Notes under the pieces: model-generated
Databases searched by the model: none
The model's input: the letters and a program-made list of their open reading frames with translations, nothing else
What the model was told of the DNA's origin: nothing
Shown: piece by piece, positions 15,770 to 24,239 of the stretch
How the letters are laid out: each line of letters opens with the position of its first letter
Position numbering within the stretch: position 1 is the first letter of the stretch
Position numbers and translations under genes: made by a program
DNA from: Amycolatopsis aidingensis
GTDB lineage: Bacteria > Actinomycetota > Actinomycetes > Mycobacteriales > Pseudonocardiaceae
DNA: 64,000 nt
Assembly (NCBI RefSeq): GCF_018885265.1
Contig: NZ_CP076538.1
Location: 4,748,001 to 4,812,000 of the forward strand
Reading direction: 5' to 3'

Positions 15770-16960
15770 TCAGAAGGGTGGTTTGTCGTTGTCTGGGGTG
15801 AGGGGTTCGTGCAGCGGCTCCCGTGGGCTTTGGTGGATGTCTCCGTGGGGTGTGGTGATGGTCGGCACCCCGTCGATCACCTCGTACTTCCACCCCGGCA
15901 GGTCCTTCAGATGGTGGTCGCGCTCGCAGTACCCGACCAGCTCCTCCTCCCGGGTGGTGCCGCCCTTGGCCCAGTCCGTCGTGTGGTCGTTCTGGCACTG
16001 CTGCGAGGGCCGGTGGCACCCGATGCCCTGGCATTCCCGGTCTCGTACCCGCACGAACTCATCCAGTGCCGCCGGGGGCCGGTACCGCGTGCGTCCGAGG
16101 TCGGTGGGATGCCCGGTGGCCGGGTCGGTCAACAGCCGTCGCCAGACGCTGTCGGGGTGGGTGGCCAGCTCCCGCGCCAACGCCGCGGGGATGTGCCCGT
16201 GCCCGGCCAGGTATCCGGGCTGCTCGTCCAGTCCGAGTAGGGAGCTGGCGGCGAAGTAGAGGTACACCTCCGTCCGCGGCGCCCGGGTCGTGCCGTCTTC
16301 TCGGAGGGCCAAATCGGCGAACACGTCCGCCCGCAACTGCTCCAACGTGCGACTGTCCCCTTCTTTCCGCATCCGTCGGGCGGCCCGGTCACACCGCGCA
16401 TAAATCGCCGTGGCGACCTCTGTCGGGAGGTCGGCCGTGAGGCTGGACACCCCATCGTCTTGATGGATGAGTTCCAGGGATCGTTGTGCCCGCCGGGCCC
16501 GGGTGCGCTGCGCCGCCCCGTCGGGGTCGACCGCGAGTACCTGGTAGCGCACCGACCGCCGCAGGCTGGTGCGGTCTTTACGTTCCAGTTTGTCGCTCAT
16601 CCGCTGGTCGACGTCGCGGGCTTGTTGGTCGGTGAGGACCGCGGTGGGCTCGACCACTGCTTTCACCTTCTCCTGATCAATCCGGCCCTCGCGGAACGCG
16701 GCCAGGGTGTTCGGTAACCGGGTGAGGTGCTGCCCCAGTGCCAGGGCTTCCTCCACCCGGTGCCGGGTCCAGTAGAGGCGTCCGGCGATCTCGGTCACCA
16801 GCGAGACCCGTTCGTCCCCGTCGTGGGCGAGGTCGGCCACCAGCAGCACCCGCCGCGCCTCCAGCCGGGCGATGGCGCGTTCGTTGGCCTCCAATAGGTC
16901 GAGTGTGGTGAGTGCGTCTTCTGCGGGATCCGTGTGCGGATCAGAACTGTGTCTGTCCAT
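15770..16960 (-). CDS. DUF222 / HNH endonuclease domain protein (13E12-repeat family)
   Basis: About 396 residues. The N-terminal two-thirds is the helical DUF222 region (ERAIARLEARRVLLVADLA, TRHRVEEALALGQHL). The C-terminus is an HNH nuclease domain: CQGIGC, NDHTTDW, then CERDHHLKDL, giving the Cys pairs and the His-Asn-His core. Such proteins are abundant and often multicopy in actinobacteria; their role is unclear. ATGs occur at 17026, 16966 and 16960. The last is preferred because TACAAT at 16968-16973 (minus strand) lies 7 bases upstream, suggesting a leaderless mRNA. Expression and start are inferred. Confidence 0.75.
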   Translation of the reverse strand: MDRHSSDPHTDPAEDALTTLDLLEANERAIARLEARRVLLVADLAHDGDERVSLVTEIAGRLYWTRHRVEEALALGQHLTRLPNTLAAFREGRIDQEKVKAVVEPTAVLTDQQARDVDQRMSDKLERKDRTSLRRSVRYQVLAVDPDGAAQRTRARRAQRSLELIHQDDGVSSLTADLPTEVATAIYARCDRAARRMRKEGDSRTLEQLRADVFADLALREDGTTRAPRTEVYLYFAASSLLGLDEQPGYLAGHGHIPAALARELATHPDSVWRRLLTDPATGHPTDLGRTRYRPPAALDEFVRVRDRECQGIGCHRPSQQCQNDHTTDWAKGGTTREEELVGYCERDHHLKDLPGWKYEVIDGVPTITTPHGDIHQSPREPLHEPLTPDNDKPPF

Positions 16961-17178
16961 ACCCATAATTGTATCGACGGGACCGACAAGAATTCCCCGT
17001 GTGAATGTGTACCCGCTGATATTCACTCGAATGCGTGTTCGACACAGAATGCATGCCAGGCCGGGCCCGGGGTGCCGTTCCGTGGGGTGCTGGCGCTAGC
17101 AACCAGCCCTGCTAGTGGTGATGCGTGCAGCGCCAGTGCCCCGCGGCGCGCCGGAGGCGTGCCTGAAACCCAGCCACA
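16961..17178. promoter_or_regulatory. Upstream region of the DUF222-HNH gene
   Basis: No gene is visible here. The half next to the DUF222 start is AT-rich (around 16965-17055) and holds a candidate -10 hexamer TACAAT on the minus strand at 16968-16973, without a good -35 at the expected distance. The rest leads into the 21-bp tandem repeats and shows no further structure. Confidence 0.3.
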
Positions 17179-17304
17179 GACTCGTCACCGGCCAACACGG
17201 TTACCTGAGCGGCCAACACGATGTACGGGAACGGCCAAAGCATGCGCGTGGACAGCCAACGCGTGCGCGGGAACGGCAAACACACGCGCGTGGAGAGCAA
17301 ACAC
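17179..17304 (-). repeat. Six tandem copies of a 21-bp repeat (family A, locus 1)
   Basis: Read on the minus strand, six contiguous 21-base units run from 17304 to 17179. The first two begin GTGTTTGC, the third and fourth GCGTTGGC and GCTTTGGC, and the last two CGTGTTGGCC. Units alternate CTCCACGCGC and GTTCCCGC-type cores, then GCTCAGGTA. The array begins 7 bases after the stop of the acyl-CoA synthetase gene, in its sense orientation. Copies nearest that gene match the consensus best. The same family occurs at 55640-55723. Confidence 0.85.
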
Positions 17305-17311
17305 GCCGGGG

Positions 17312-18955
17312 TTATTGGTCGGTGGCGCGCAGCTCCGCCTCCGCGCGCAGCGCGCGCCGGTCGATCTTTCCGGCGGCCCCCAACGGCAACGCAGGCAACA
17401 CGAGCAGTTTTTCCGGGAACTTGCGCTGTTCCAGGCCGGTGCCGCGGAGGTGGTCGGTGAGCTGGCGCAGGGTCAGCGAGCCCGGTCCGGCGACGCAGGC
17501 GCACAGCCGTTCCCCCAGCACCGGGTCACTGACCGGGACGCAGGCCACGTCGGTGATCGCGGGATGGGTGATCAGCACGGCTTCCACCTCGGCGGGGCTG
17601 ATGTTCATCCCGCCGCGGATCACCACGTCCTTGAGCCTGCCGGCCACCACGAGGTAACCATCCGCGTCGATCAGGCCCAGGTCACCGGTACGCACCCAGC
17701 CGCCGTCGATCCGGTAGCGCCGGTCGAGTTCGGGGGCGGCCACGTAGCACAACGGGCTCATCGGGCCGCGTGCCACGATCTCCCCGATCTCGCCACGGGG
17801 CAGGTCCCGTAGCTCGGTGTCCACGATCCGCACCTCGGCCACCGCGGGATTGGGCCTGCCCGCCGTGGTGGCGCGCGGCGGCGGGTCATCGAGTGCGGTG
17901 TGGCAGCTCACGCCGTCGGCCGAGCCGTAAAGGTTGAGCACCGGGCACCCCAGCGCGTCGCGACCGCGCCGGACGGTCGGCTCGTCCAGCACCGAGCCGC
18001 CCAGCACCACCGCATGCAGGCTGCCGGTGTCGGTACCGGCGAAGGCCGGGTGGTCCAGCAGCATCCGCAGCATGGTCGGCACCCCGAGCAGGTGGGTCGG
18101 GCGGGCGCGGTGGATCAGTTCCAGGGTCGCGGCCGCGTCGAACCGGGGCTGCAGCACCAGGGTCCCACCGAGGGTGGCGAGGGTGACGGCGGTACCGCTG
18201 CTGCCGAAGGCCGAGGCCAGCGGGACCAGGAACAGGTTGCGCATCGGGGTGGAGTCCCGGCGCAGCCCGGCCATCATCGCACCCCGCCCACCGGCCAGCG
18301 CGTTGTGCGAGTAGAGCACCATTTTGGGTTCCGCCTCGGAACCGGAGGTGACCAGGATCCTGGCCGGTCCGTCCGGATCCGGCCGGGCGGGCCGGAAGCC
18401 GTGCGCTCCCCCGGCGAGCAGGGCATGCATCGGGACGCAGCCGCGCGGCGTCTCGGTGCCGACCGCCACCACGGCACGCAAGGTGGGCAGTTCGGTGGCG
18501 AGCGCGCGAATTCGCTCAGCACACGGGAAATCGCCGTACTCGGTCACCGTGATCACGGCAACGGCCTCGGAACGGGCGAGCAGCCCGGCCGCCTCCCGTT
18601 GGCCGCGGCCGGCCGGATAGGGCAGGGCCACCGCGCCCAGCGCGGCGATCGCCAGATCGGCGACACAGGCCAGCCGCCCGTTCGGCAGCTGGACCGCGAC
18701 CACATCGCCCGGTTCGACGCCGAGTCCGGCCAGCCCCGCGGCGAGGCTGCGCGCCATCTCGTCCAGCTCCAGATAGCTGACCTCGCCGTCGGCGTCGATC
18801 ACCGCGGGCCGGTCCGGTGCCGCCGCGCACTGCTCGCTGAACAGCGTGTAGAGATCGCGATCGGGATAGTTGCCGGCCGCCGACCAGGCACGCCGTACCG
18901 AGTACGGCACGAGGTCGGGATAGCGGCCGGTTCTCGGCTGCTCGGCGGTGGTCAT
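17312..18955 (-). CDS. Acyl-CoA synthetase / AMP-dependent acid-CoA ligase
   Basis: 547 residues of the ANL superfamily. The phosphate loop is VTSGSEAEPKMVLYSHN (about 209-225), the adenine motif is LYGSADG, the hinge region GDLGLIDADGYLVVAGR-KD is complete, and the catalytic Lys is in LGAAGKIDRRAL near the C-terminus. It activates a carboxylic acid as acyl-AMP and forms the CoA thioester; chain length or ring type cannot be read. Its ATG overlaps the stop of the fused CaiB gene (ATGA), so the pair is translationally coupled and probably handles one acid substrate. The 21-bp tandem repeats begin right after its TAA. Confidence 0.88.
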   Translation of the reverse strand: MTTAEQPRTGRYPDLVPYSVRRAWSAAGNYPDRDLYTLFSEQCAAAPDRPAVIDADGEVSYLELDEMARSLAAGLAGLGVEPGDVVAVQLPNGRLACVADLAIAALGAVALPYPAGRGQREAAGLLARSEAVAVITVTEYGDFPCAERIRALATELPTLRAVVAVGTETPRGCVPMHALLAGGAHGFRPARPDPDGPARILVTSGSEAEPKMVLYSHNALAGGRGAMMAGLRRDSTPMRNLFLVPLASAFGSSGTAVTLATLGGTLVLQPRFDAAATLELIHRARPTHLLGVPTMLRMLLDHPAFAGTDTGSLHAVVLGGSVLDEPTVRRGRDALGCPVLNLYGSADGVSCHTALDDPPPRATTAGRPNPAVAEVRIVDTELRDLPRGEIGEIVARGPMSPLCYVAAPELDRRYRIDGGWVRTGDLGLIDADGYLVVAGRLKDVVIRGGMNISPAEVEAVLITHPAITDVACVPVSDPVLGERLCACVAGPGSLTLRQLTDHLRGTGLEQRKFPEKLLVLPALPLGAAGKIDRRALRAEAELRATDQ

Positions 18956-20640
18956 GTCAGCCTCCAGGGGGTGCGCAGGGCGGGGCAGCCGTACTCGTCG
19001 CGGCCGAGCACCTCGCTCATCCGAGGGTCGGCGAGCAGGTCAGCCAGATCGGTGGTGACGCCGACGCCCGGCAAGGACCCGTCGTCCGGCCGGGCGAGAA
19101 AGCCCTGTTCCGTGGGCTCTGGCTGGCGGAAGCCCGGTGGTCGCGGCGGCCCGGCGACCGCGCGTACCGTGCCCGCGGCGCCCAGCAGGCTGCTCTCCAC
19201 CGCCACCCCGGTGCCGCGTTGCGCACGCACCAGCAGCCCGGCCAGCACGGCCTCGGCGCCGAGCAGCCCGCCGAGCACGTCCAGCAGGGTCAGCAGGGAC
19301 GGCGCGGCCTGCTGGTCCGGCGGGCCGACCAGTCCGGCGAGCCCGGTGCGGGCCTGCACCATGAAATCGGTGCCGGGCGGCAGGTCGGGCAGCTCCCGGC
19401 CGGCCCAGCCCGAGGTGTAGGCGTAGACGAGGCCTGCTGGCAGGTCCGCCGCGCCGAGCCCGAGTTGTTCCGCCTTGCCCGGCGCCCAGTTGTGCAGGAA
19501 GACATCGGCCCGTGCGGCCAGGGTGCGCAACCGCTCCCGGTCCCGCGGTGCCTTGATGTCCACCTCCACCGCGTCCTTGCCCCGGTTCAGCGCGAGCCAG
19601 CGGGCGGAAAGGCCGCCGGTGCAGGGCGGCATGCCGCGCAGCGGATCGCCACCCGGCGGCTCGATCCGGGTCACCTCCGCACCGAGCAGCCGCAGCACGT
19701 GCGCAGCCAGCGGGGCCTGGATCCGCCGCCCCGCCTCGAGCACCACGATGCCGCGCAACGGATCGGCCGTCCCGCCGCGGGTTTCCGCCCGGTTCACGGC
19801 GCCGGGCATGGGCGCGAGCAGCCACGGCGGGTCCGGCTCCGCGCCGAGCTCGGCGGCGTGCTCGGCGGCCGGGTACAACCGGCACACCGACACCTCCGCA
19901 CCCGCGGCGGCCGCGGTGAGCTCGGCGAAGGTGTGGCTCGCCGCCGCATGGTGCAACTCGGCGGGCAGCGGGGCGGTGGCGGTGGCGTAGCGGAACTGGA
20001 ACGGCCGCCAGCCGGCGCGGATCGCCGCGGTGGGCGCACCGAGCCCCGCCCAGAACCGGGCCCATGGCTCGGGTTGCAGGGTCTCCACCTCGAACCGCAC
20101 CCCGTCGGCGCTGACGAACGGTGGCCCGCCCGGTGCGAGGTCGACCGCCTCGGGGTCCTCGGCACCTGCCCCGGCGAGGTACTGGGACACGGTGAGCAAC
20201 GCGGCCTCGGCCAGGCTGGTCCGGACGATGGTGGGACCGGCCTCCCCGGCGAGCATCCCGGCGAGCAACCCGGTCATGCCGAGCACCCCGGCCGCGGCCC
20301 CGCAGTAGTCGACCGCAAGGCCCCGCGGCCCGCCGTGGCGGCGCCCGTTGACGTGCATCACCCCGCACACGGCCTGCGCGGTGGCCTCGTCGACGAGACC
20401 CGGTTCGGCAACCGGACCCGCCCGCTCGACGATCAGCTCGCGCGGCGGGCCCACCGCCGGGACCAGTCGCACGGTTGCCTCGATCCCGGCGGAAGGAAGG
20501 TCCTCCCGCCGTACCTCGGCCCCCAGTGCGGCGAGGTGCTCGCCCAGCACACCGGCGGCGGCCCCGGCGCCCGCGACGCCGGCCCGCACCCCGGTGAGAA
20601 CCTGTGTCCGCGGGGCAATTACTGATTCACTACTCGCCAT
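18952..20640 (-). CDS. CaiB/BaiF family CoA-transferase, fused double-domain form
   Basis: 562 residues, longer than the usual 380-440. The C-terminal part (about 240-562) is a canonical type III CoA-transferase: LRGIVVLEAGRRIQAPLAAHVLRLLGAEV, ALNRGKDAVEVDIK, VFLHNWAPGKAEQLGL, TDFMVQARTGLAGLVG, and LLTLLDVLGGLLGAEAVLAG with the likely catalytic Asp. The N-terminal 240 residues look like a second, partial CaiB domain (MTGLLAGMLAGEAG). It moves CoA between carboxylates without free intermediates. GGAGG 7 bases before the ATG at 20640 fixes the start, although the frame is open further upstream. It is divergent from an acyl-CoA dehydrogenase, with which it likely shares a pathway. Confidence 0.85.
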   Translation of the reverse strand: MASSESVIAPRTQVLTGVRAGVAGAGAAAGVLGEHLAALGAEVRREDLPSAGIEATVRLVPAVGPPRELIVERAGPVAEPGLVDEATAQAVCGVMHVNGRRHGGPRGLAVDYCGAAAGVLGMTGLLAGMLAGEAGPTIVRTSLAEAALLTVSQYLAGAGAEDPEAVDLAPGGPPFVSADGVRFEVETLQPEPWARFWAGLGAPTAAIRAGWRPFQFRYATATAPLPAELHHAAASHTFAELTAAAAGAEVSVCRLYPAAEHAAELGAEPDPPWLLAPMPGAVNRAETRGGTADPLRGIVVLEAGRRIQAPLAAHVLRLLGAEVTRIEPPGGDPLRGMPPCTGGLSARWLALNRGKDAVEVDIKAPRDRERLRTLAARADVFLHNWAPGKAEQLGLGAADLPAGLVYAYTSGWAGRELPDLPPGTDFMVQARTGLAGLVGPPDQQAAPSLLTLLDVLGGLLGAEAVLAGLLVRAQRGTGVAVESSLLGAAGTVRAVAGPPRPPGFRQPEPTEQGFLARPDDGSLPGVGVTTDLADLLADPRMSEVLGRDEYGCPALRTPWRLT

Positions 20641-20697
20641 GCCTTGGCCTCCACCCAGGATCAAGACCACGTGTCGTGACCACACAGTCGGCCCATC

Positions 20698-20709
20698 ACT
20701 CGATCGAGT
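20698..20709. promoter_or_regulatory. 12-bp perfect palindrome between divergent CaiB and acyl-CoA dehydrogenase genes
   Basis: ACTCGATCGAGT is self-complementary and lies in the 94-base divergent promoter region, 25 bases before the acyl-CoA dehydrogenase ATG. A weaker dyad, CACG-TGT-CGTG at 20669-20679, lies on the CaiB side. Either could bind a TetR- or GntR-type regulator of acyl-CoA metabolism; none is encoded next to it. Confidence 0.4.
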
Positions 20710-20734
20710 TCCCCTAAAGGTGTGATTACTTCGT

Positions 20735-21946
20735 ATGGAGGACAGCGATAACCTGCGGCACCGGCTGCGCGAGTTCGTGGACGCCCAGGTCATCCCGGCC
20801 GAGGACGCGCTGGAAGACGAGGCCCGTGCCGAGCAGGCCAGGGCCCGGCTGCGGGCGGCCGCGAAGGAGGCCGGCCTGTGGGCCCTGCCACTTCCCGCCG
20901 AACAGGGTGGCGCCGGGCTGCCCCTTGCCGACTACTTCGAGCTTGCCGAGGACGAGGGCCGCAGCGACCACGGGCCGGAGGCACTGGGCTCGGCGAGCCT
21001 GCTGAACGCCCGGATGCTGGCCGCGCACGCCGATCCCGGCCTGCGCGAGCGCATCCTGCCCGGACTGGTGGCAGGCGAGCTGCACCTCGCCTACGCGATG
21101 ACCGAGCCCGGCGTGGCCGGTTCCGATCCGCATGGTCTGCGCACCGAGGCGAAGCAGGCGCAGGACGGCCGGTGGCGGATCGCCGGCCGCAAATGGTTCA
21201 CCTCCGGCGCGGCACGAGCCGGGATGATCCTGGTGGTGGCCCGCACCGAGACCGAAGATGCCGCGCCGCGGGACTCCTTCTCGATCCTGGCGGTGCCGGC
21301 CGAGGCCGCCGGTTTCCGGATCGTGCGGGAGCTGGACGTGCTCGGCGCGGGCGGGCAGTACGAGATCGAGTTCGACCAGGTCACCGTCCCGGCGGCACAC
21401 CTGGTGGGCCCCCGCGGAGGCGGGCTGCGGCTGGCGGGAAGGCGGCTCGCCCTCGGCCGCACGCTGCGCGCACTGCGCTGGATCGGACAGGCCCAGCGGG
21501 CCGTGGAGCTGCTCGCCGCACGGGTGCGCGAGCGCAGGCTCGGCGCCGAAACGCTGGCCGACCGGCAGCTGATGCAGGGCCTGGTGTTCGAGGCCGAGCT
21601 GCAGGTACGAGGCGCGCGGCTGCTCACCCGGCAGGCCGCGAGCCTGGTCGCGGCCGACCGGCCGTCCACAGTGGAGGTCAGTATGGCGAAGGTGGCCGCG
21701 GCCAGGGCGCTGTCCACCGCCGCGGACAGCGCGATCCAGGCCTACGGTGCCGAGGGGCTGACCGCGGCCAGCGGGCTGCCGCGGTTGCTGCGCACCGCGC
21801 GCGCCGCCCGGATCCTCGACGGGGCCGACGAGCTGCACATCAGCGGCGGGGCGCGCAGGCTGCTGCGCCAATACGCGACGGCCGGGAACCAAACGGGCCG
21901 CGCGGACGACTTGGTCGATGACACGATACGAGGGAGCGGAGAGTGA
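20735..21946 (+). CDS. Acyl-CoA dehydrogenase family protein
   Basis: 403 residues with the usual three-part fold: an N-terminal helical domain, a beta domain with YAMTEPGVAGSDPHGL and GRKWFTSGA (FAD and substrate contacts), and a C-terminal helical domain with AIQAYGAEGLT and LRTARAARILDGADELH. It should introduce a double bond into an acyl-CoA and pass electrons to ETF. It is divergent from the CoA-transferase/ligase operon and probably acts on the same product. Its stop overlaps the GTG of an ABC transporter ATPase (GTGA), an unexpected pairing of fatty-acid-type oxidation with metal uptake. Confidence 0.88.
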   Translation: MEDSDNLRHRLREFVDAQVIPAEDALEDEARAEQARARLRAAAKEAGLWALPLPAEQGGAGLPLADYFELAEDEGRSDHGPEALGSASLLNARMLAAHADPGLRERILPGLVAGELHLAYAMTEPGVAGSDPHGLRTEAKQAQDGRWRIAGRKWFTSGAARAGMILVVARTETEDAAPRDSFSILAVPAEAAGFRIVRELDVLGAGGQYEIEFDQVTVPAAHLVGPRGGGLRLAGRRLALGRTLRALRWIGQAQRAVELLAARVRERRLGAETLADRQLMQGLVFEAELQVRGARLLTRQAASLVAADRPSTVEVSMAKVAAARALSTAADSAIQAYGAEGLTAASGLPRLLRTARAARILDGADELHISGGARRLLRQYATAGNQTGRADDLVDDTIRGSGE

Positions 21947-22596
21947 CGGCCGGATCGCGAGTCACCCTGAAGGGTGTTTGCTGCGCACATGGCGGCCGCC
22001 AGGTCGTGCGCGAGGTCGACCTGGACGTCGAGCCGGGCCAGCGGGTGGCCATGACCGGGACCAACGGCTCCGGCAAGACCACGCTGCTGCGGTCCATCCT
22101 CGGCCTGCACCCGGCCGGCGCCGGGCTGATCGAGGTGGACGGGCACCGGGCGCGCACCGCGGCGGACTGGGACCGGCGCAGGCGGGTCGCGGCGTGGATC
22201 CCGCAACGCCAGGTCGCAGGCCGGTTCCCGCTGCTGGCCGGGGAGCTGCTGGCCAGCAGCGGCGCGCGGAACGAGGCGCTGGCCGCCGCCGAGCGGCTCG
22301 GCGTCGGCGCGCTGGCCGCGCAACCGGTGCACACCCTCTCCGGCGGCCAGCTGCAGCGGATGTACCTGGCCCGCGCGATGGGCTGCGTCGCGGCGGGGGC
22401 CACCCTGCTGCTGGCCGACGAGCCGACCGCGGCGCTGGACTTCGCCGGCCAGGAGGACACCGCCGAGTTGCTCACCTCGCTGCCGGTGACCGTGCTGGTG
22501 GTGACGCACGACCGGGCGCTGGCACGGCACTGCGACAGGGTGCTGGAGATGGCCGACGGGCGGCTGCGCGAACTCCCCGCCGAGGTTCCGCACTGA
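21943..22596 (+). CDS. Metal ABC transporter ATP-binding protein (zinc/manganese type)
   Basis: 217 residues. It has Walker A GTNGSGKTTLL, Q-loop WIPQRQ, signature LSGGQLQRMYLARAM, Walker B LLLADEPTAALD and the H-loop VTHDR. With the following permease and lipoprotein it forms a complete ZnuC/TroB-type importer. The GTG start overlaps the acyl-CoA dehydrogenase stop by 4 bases, and its TGA shares a base with the permease ATG, so all are coupled. The metal cannot be told from the ATPase. Confidence 0.88.
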   Translation: MTAGSRVTLKGVCCAHGGRQVVREVDLDVEPGQRVAMTGTNGSGKTTLLRSILGLHPAGAGLIEVDGHRARTAADWDRRRRVAAWIPQRQVAGRFPLLAGELLASSGARNEALAAAERLGVGALAAQPVHTLSGGQLQRMYLARAMGCVAAGATLLLADEPTAALDFAGQEDTAELLTSLPVTVLVVTHDRALARHCDRVLEMADGRLRELPAEVPH

Positions 22597-23462
22597 TGAC
22601 CTTCGATGCGTTCCTCCAGCTGCTGGAGCTACCACCGGTACAACGCGGGCTGTTCGCACTGGCGCTCGGCGCGATCGGGCTGCCGATCATCGGCGTGGTG
22701 ATCATCGGGCTGGACATCATGCCGGTCCGGTTCGCCATGATGCACGTGGCGCTGCTCGGGATCGCGGTGGGCATGCTGGTCGGCCTCGACCCGCTGCTGT
22801 GCGCGCTGGTGGCCTGCGCGGCCTCCGGCGCCGCCCTCACCCCGCTGGCCCGCAGCCCTTCCGGCCTCTCCGGGGCGATGGGGTTGCTGATGAGCCTCGC
22901 GATCGCGGCCGCGCTGCTGGTGCTTTCGGTGTCCGGGGTGAACGCCAACGGCGCCTTCGAACTGTTGTGGGGCTCGATCCTGGCCACCCGCACCGGGGAC
23001 GTGGTGTTGCTCGGCACGCTCGCGGTGGTGATCCCGGGGCTGTTCCTGCTCCGCAGCCGCCAGCTGGCGCTGCTGCTGCACGACCGGGAACTGGCCGCTT
23101 GTTCCGGGGTGCGGGTCGACCGGCTCACCCTGATCCTGCTGTTGCTGGTCGCCGTCTCGGTGGCAGGCGCGATCCGGCTGACCGGGGCGCTGCTGGTGGA
23201 CGCGCTCACCCTGCTACCCGCACTGGCCGCGCGCCGCCTCGCCAGCTCGCTGCGCGGGATGGTGCTGGCCGCGGTGATCATCGGCCTGCTGGTCAACCTC
23301 GCGGGTTTCCTGCTCGCACTGGCCCTGGACTTCCCGCCGGGGCCGGTACTGGTGTTGCTGGCGGGAGCGGTCGCGCTCGCCGTTCATCTACTCCCCGATT
23401 GGAGAAAGTCTCGATGGGCATCCTCACGAGGGCAGGACGTCGCGCCCGCATCCTCGCACTGA
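22596..23462 (+). CDS. Metal ABC transporter permease (ZnuB/TroC family)
   Basis: 288 residues with about eight hydrophobic helices and the family region AGAIRLTGALLVDALTLLPALAARRLA, which contains the conserved GALLV...LPA motif. It starts with TGATG coupling to the ATPase. Its last 16 codons overlap the start of the substrate-binding lipoprotein by 49 bases, an unusually long overlap; the tail past LPDWRKSRW may be dispensable. Confidence 0.85.
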   Translation: MTFDAFLQLLELPPVQRGLFALALGAIGLPIIGVVIIGLDIMPVRFAMMHVALLGIAVGMLVGLDPLLCALVACAASGAALTPLARSPSGLSGAMGLLMSLAIAAALLVLSVSGVNANGAFELLWGSILATRTGDVVLLGTLAVVIPGLFLLRSRQLALLLHDRELAACSGVRVDRLTLILLLLVAVSVAGAIRLTGALLVDALTLLPALAARRLASSLRGMVLAAVIIGLLVNLAGFLLALALDFPPGPVLVLLAGAVALAVHLLPDWRKSRWASSRGQDVAPASSH

Positions 23463-24235
23463 AGGCAGGCGCGCTGACCGCGGGCGCCCTGCTGCTGGCA
23501 GGCTGCGGCTCCGCCGACGGCGACGCGAAGGACGACCCCCCTGCCGGGCAGGCGGAAGGACCGGCCGTGGTCGCGGCCAGTGCCTGGGAGGGCGCGTTCG
23601 CCAAGGCCGCGGGCGCCACGAACATCACGGTGATCGTGCCGCCCTCGATCAAGCACGCGCCGGACTACGACCCCAAGCCCTCCGATCTGGCGGCCGTGGC
23701 CGAGGCGGACTTCGTGCTGTACGCGCCGTTCGAGGGTTTCGCGGGCAAGCTCAAGGACGCCGCGGGCTCGGCGGCCGAGCTGGTGGAGCTGAAGCTGGAC
23801 AACGCACCGGAGACGATGTCCGCCGAGGTACGCAGGCTGGCCGGGATGTTCGGCACCGAGCAGGCGGCCGAGTCCTGGATCAGCGGGTTCGAGACCGAGT
23901 ACGACCGGCTCAGCTCCGAGGTGCGGGACGCGTGGCAGGAAGGCAAGCCGCCGAAGGTGGTGCACCAGGCGTTCCTGGGCTTCGCCGCGCAGCTGGCCGG
24001 AGCCGAGGTGCTCGGCACCTACGGCCCCGGCCCGGTGACCGCGAGCCAGCTGTCCGAGCTGTCCGCGAAGGAACCGGAGTTCGTGTTCGACAACGAGCAG
24101 ATGAGCACCGGCACTGTCCTGCCCGGTTCCGCCGCGCAGCAGCTGAGCCTGAGCAACTACCCGAGCGAGGACATGGACCTGCTGTCGGTGTACCGGACCA
24201 CCGCGCAGCAGATCATCACCGCCCTGCAGCCCTGA
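23414..24235 (+). CDS. Metal ABC transporter substrate-binding lipoprotein (ZnuA-like)
   Basis: 273 residues. The signal ends in the lipobox LLAGCGS, so the protein is anchored outside the membrane. The body follows ZnuA/TroA logic but divergently: SIKHAPDYDPKPSDLAAVAEADFVLY, then KVVHQAFLGFAAQLAG, and FVFDNEQMSTG near the end. The metal-binding His/Glu set is less clear than in typical ZnuA, so the metal or even a metallophore is open. GGAGAAAG precedes the ATG at 23414, inside the permease gene. No Zur box was recognised upstream. Confidence 0.75.
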   Translation: MGILTRAGRRARILALKAGALTAGALLLAGCGSADGDAKDDPPAGQAEGPAVVAASAWEGAFAKAAGATNITVIVPPSIKHAPDYDPKPSDLAAVAEADFVLYAPFEGFAGKLKDAAGSAAELVELKLDNAPETMSAEVRRLAGMFGTEQAAESWISGFETEYDRLSSEVRDAWQEGKPPKVVHQAFLGFAAQLAGAEVLGTYGPGPVTASQLSELSAKEPEFVFDNEQMSTGTVLPGSAAQQLSLSNYPSEDMDLLSVYRTTAQQIITALQP

Positions 24236-24239
24236 CCAT

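Noticed and set aside
17179..17304. Tandem array considered as CRISPR
   Set aside because: Units are contiguous 21-base repeats without unique spacers and there are no cas genes.
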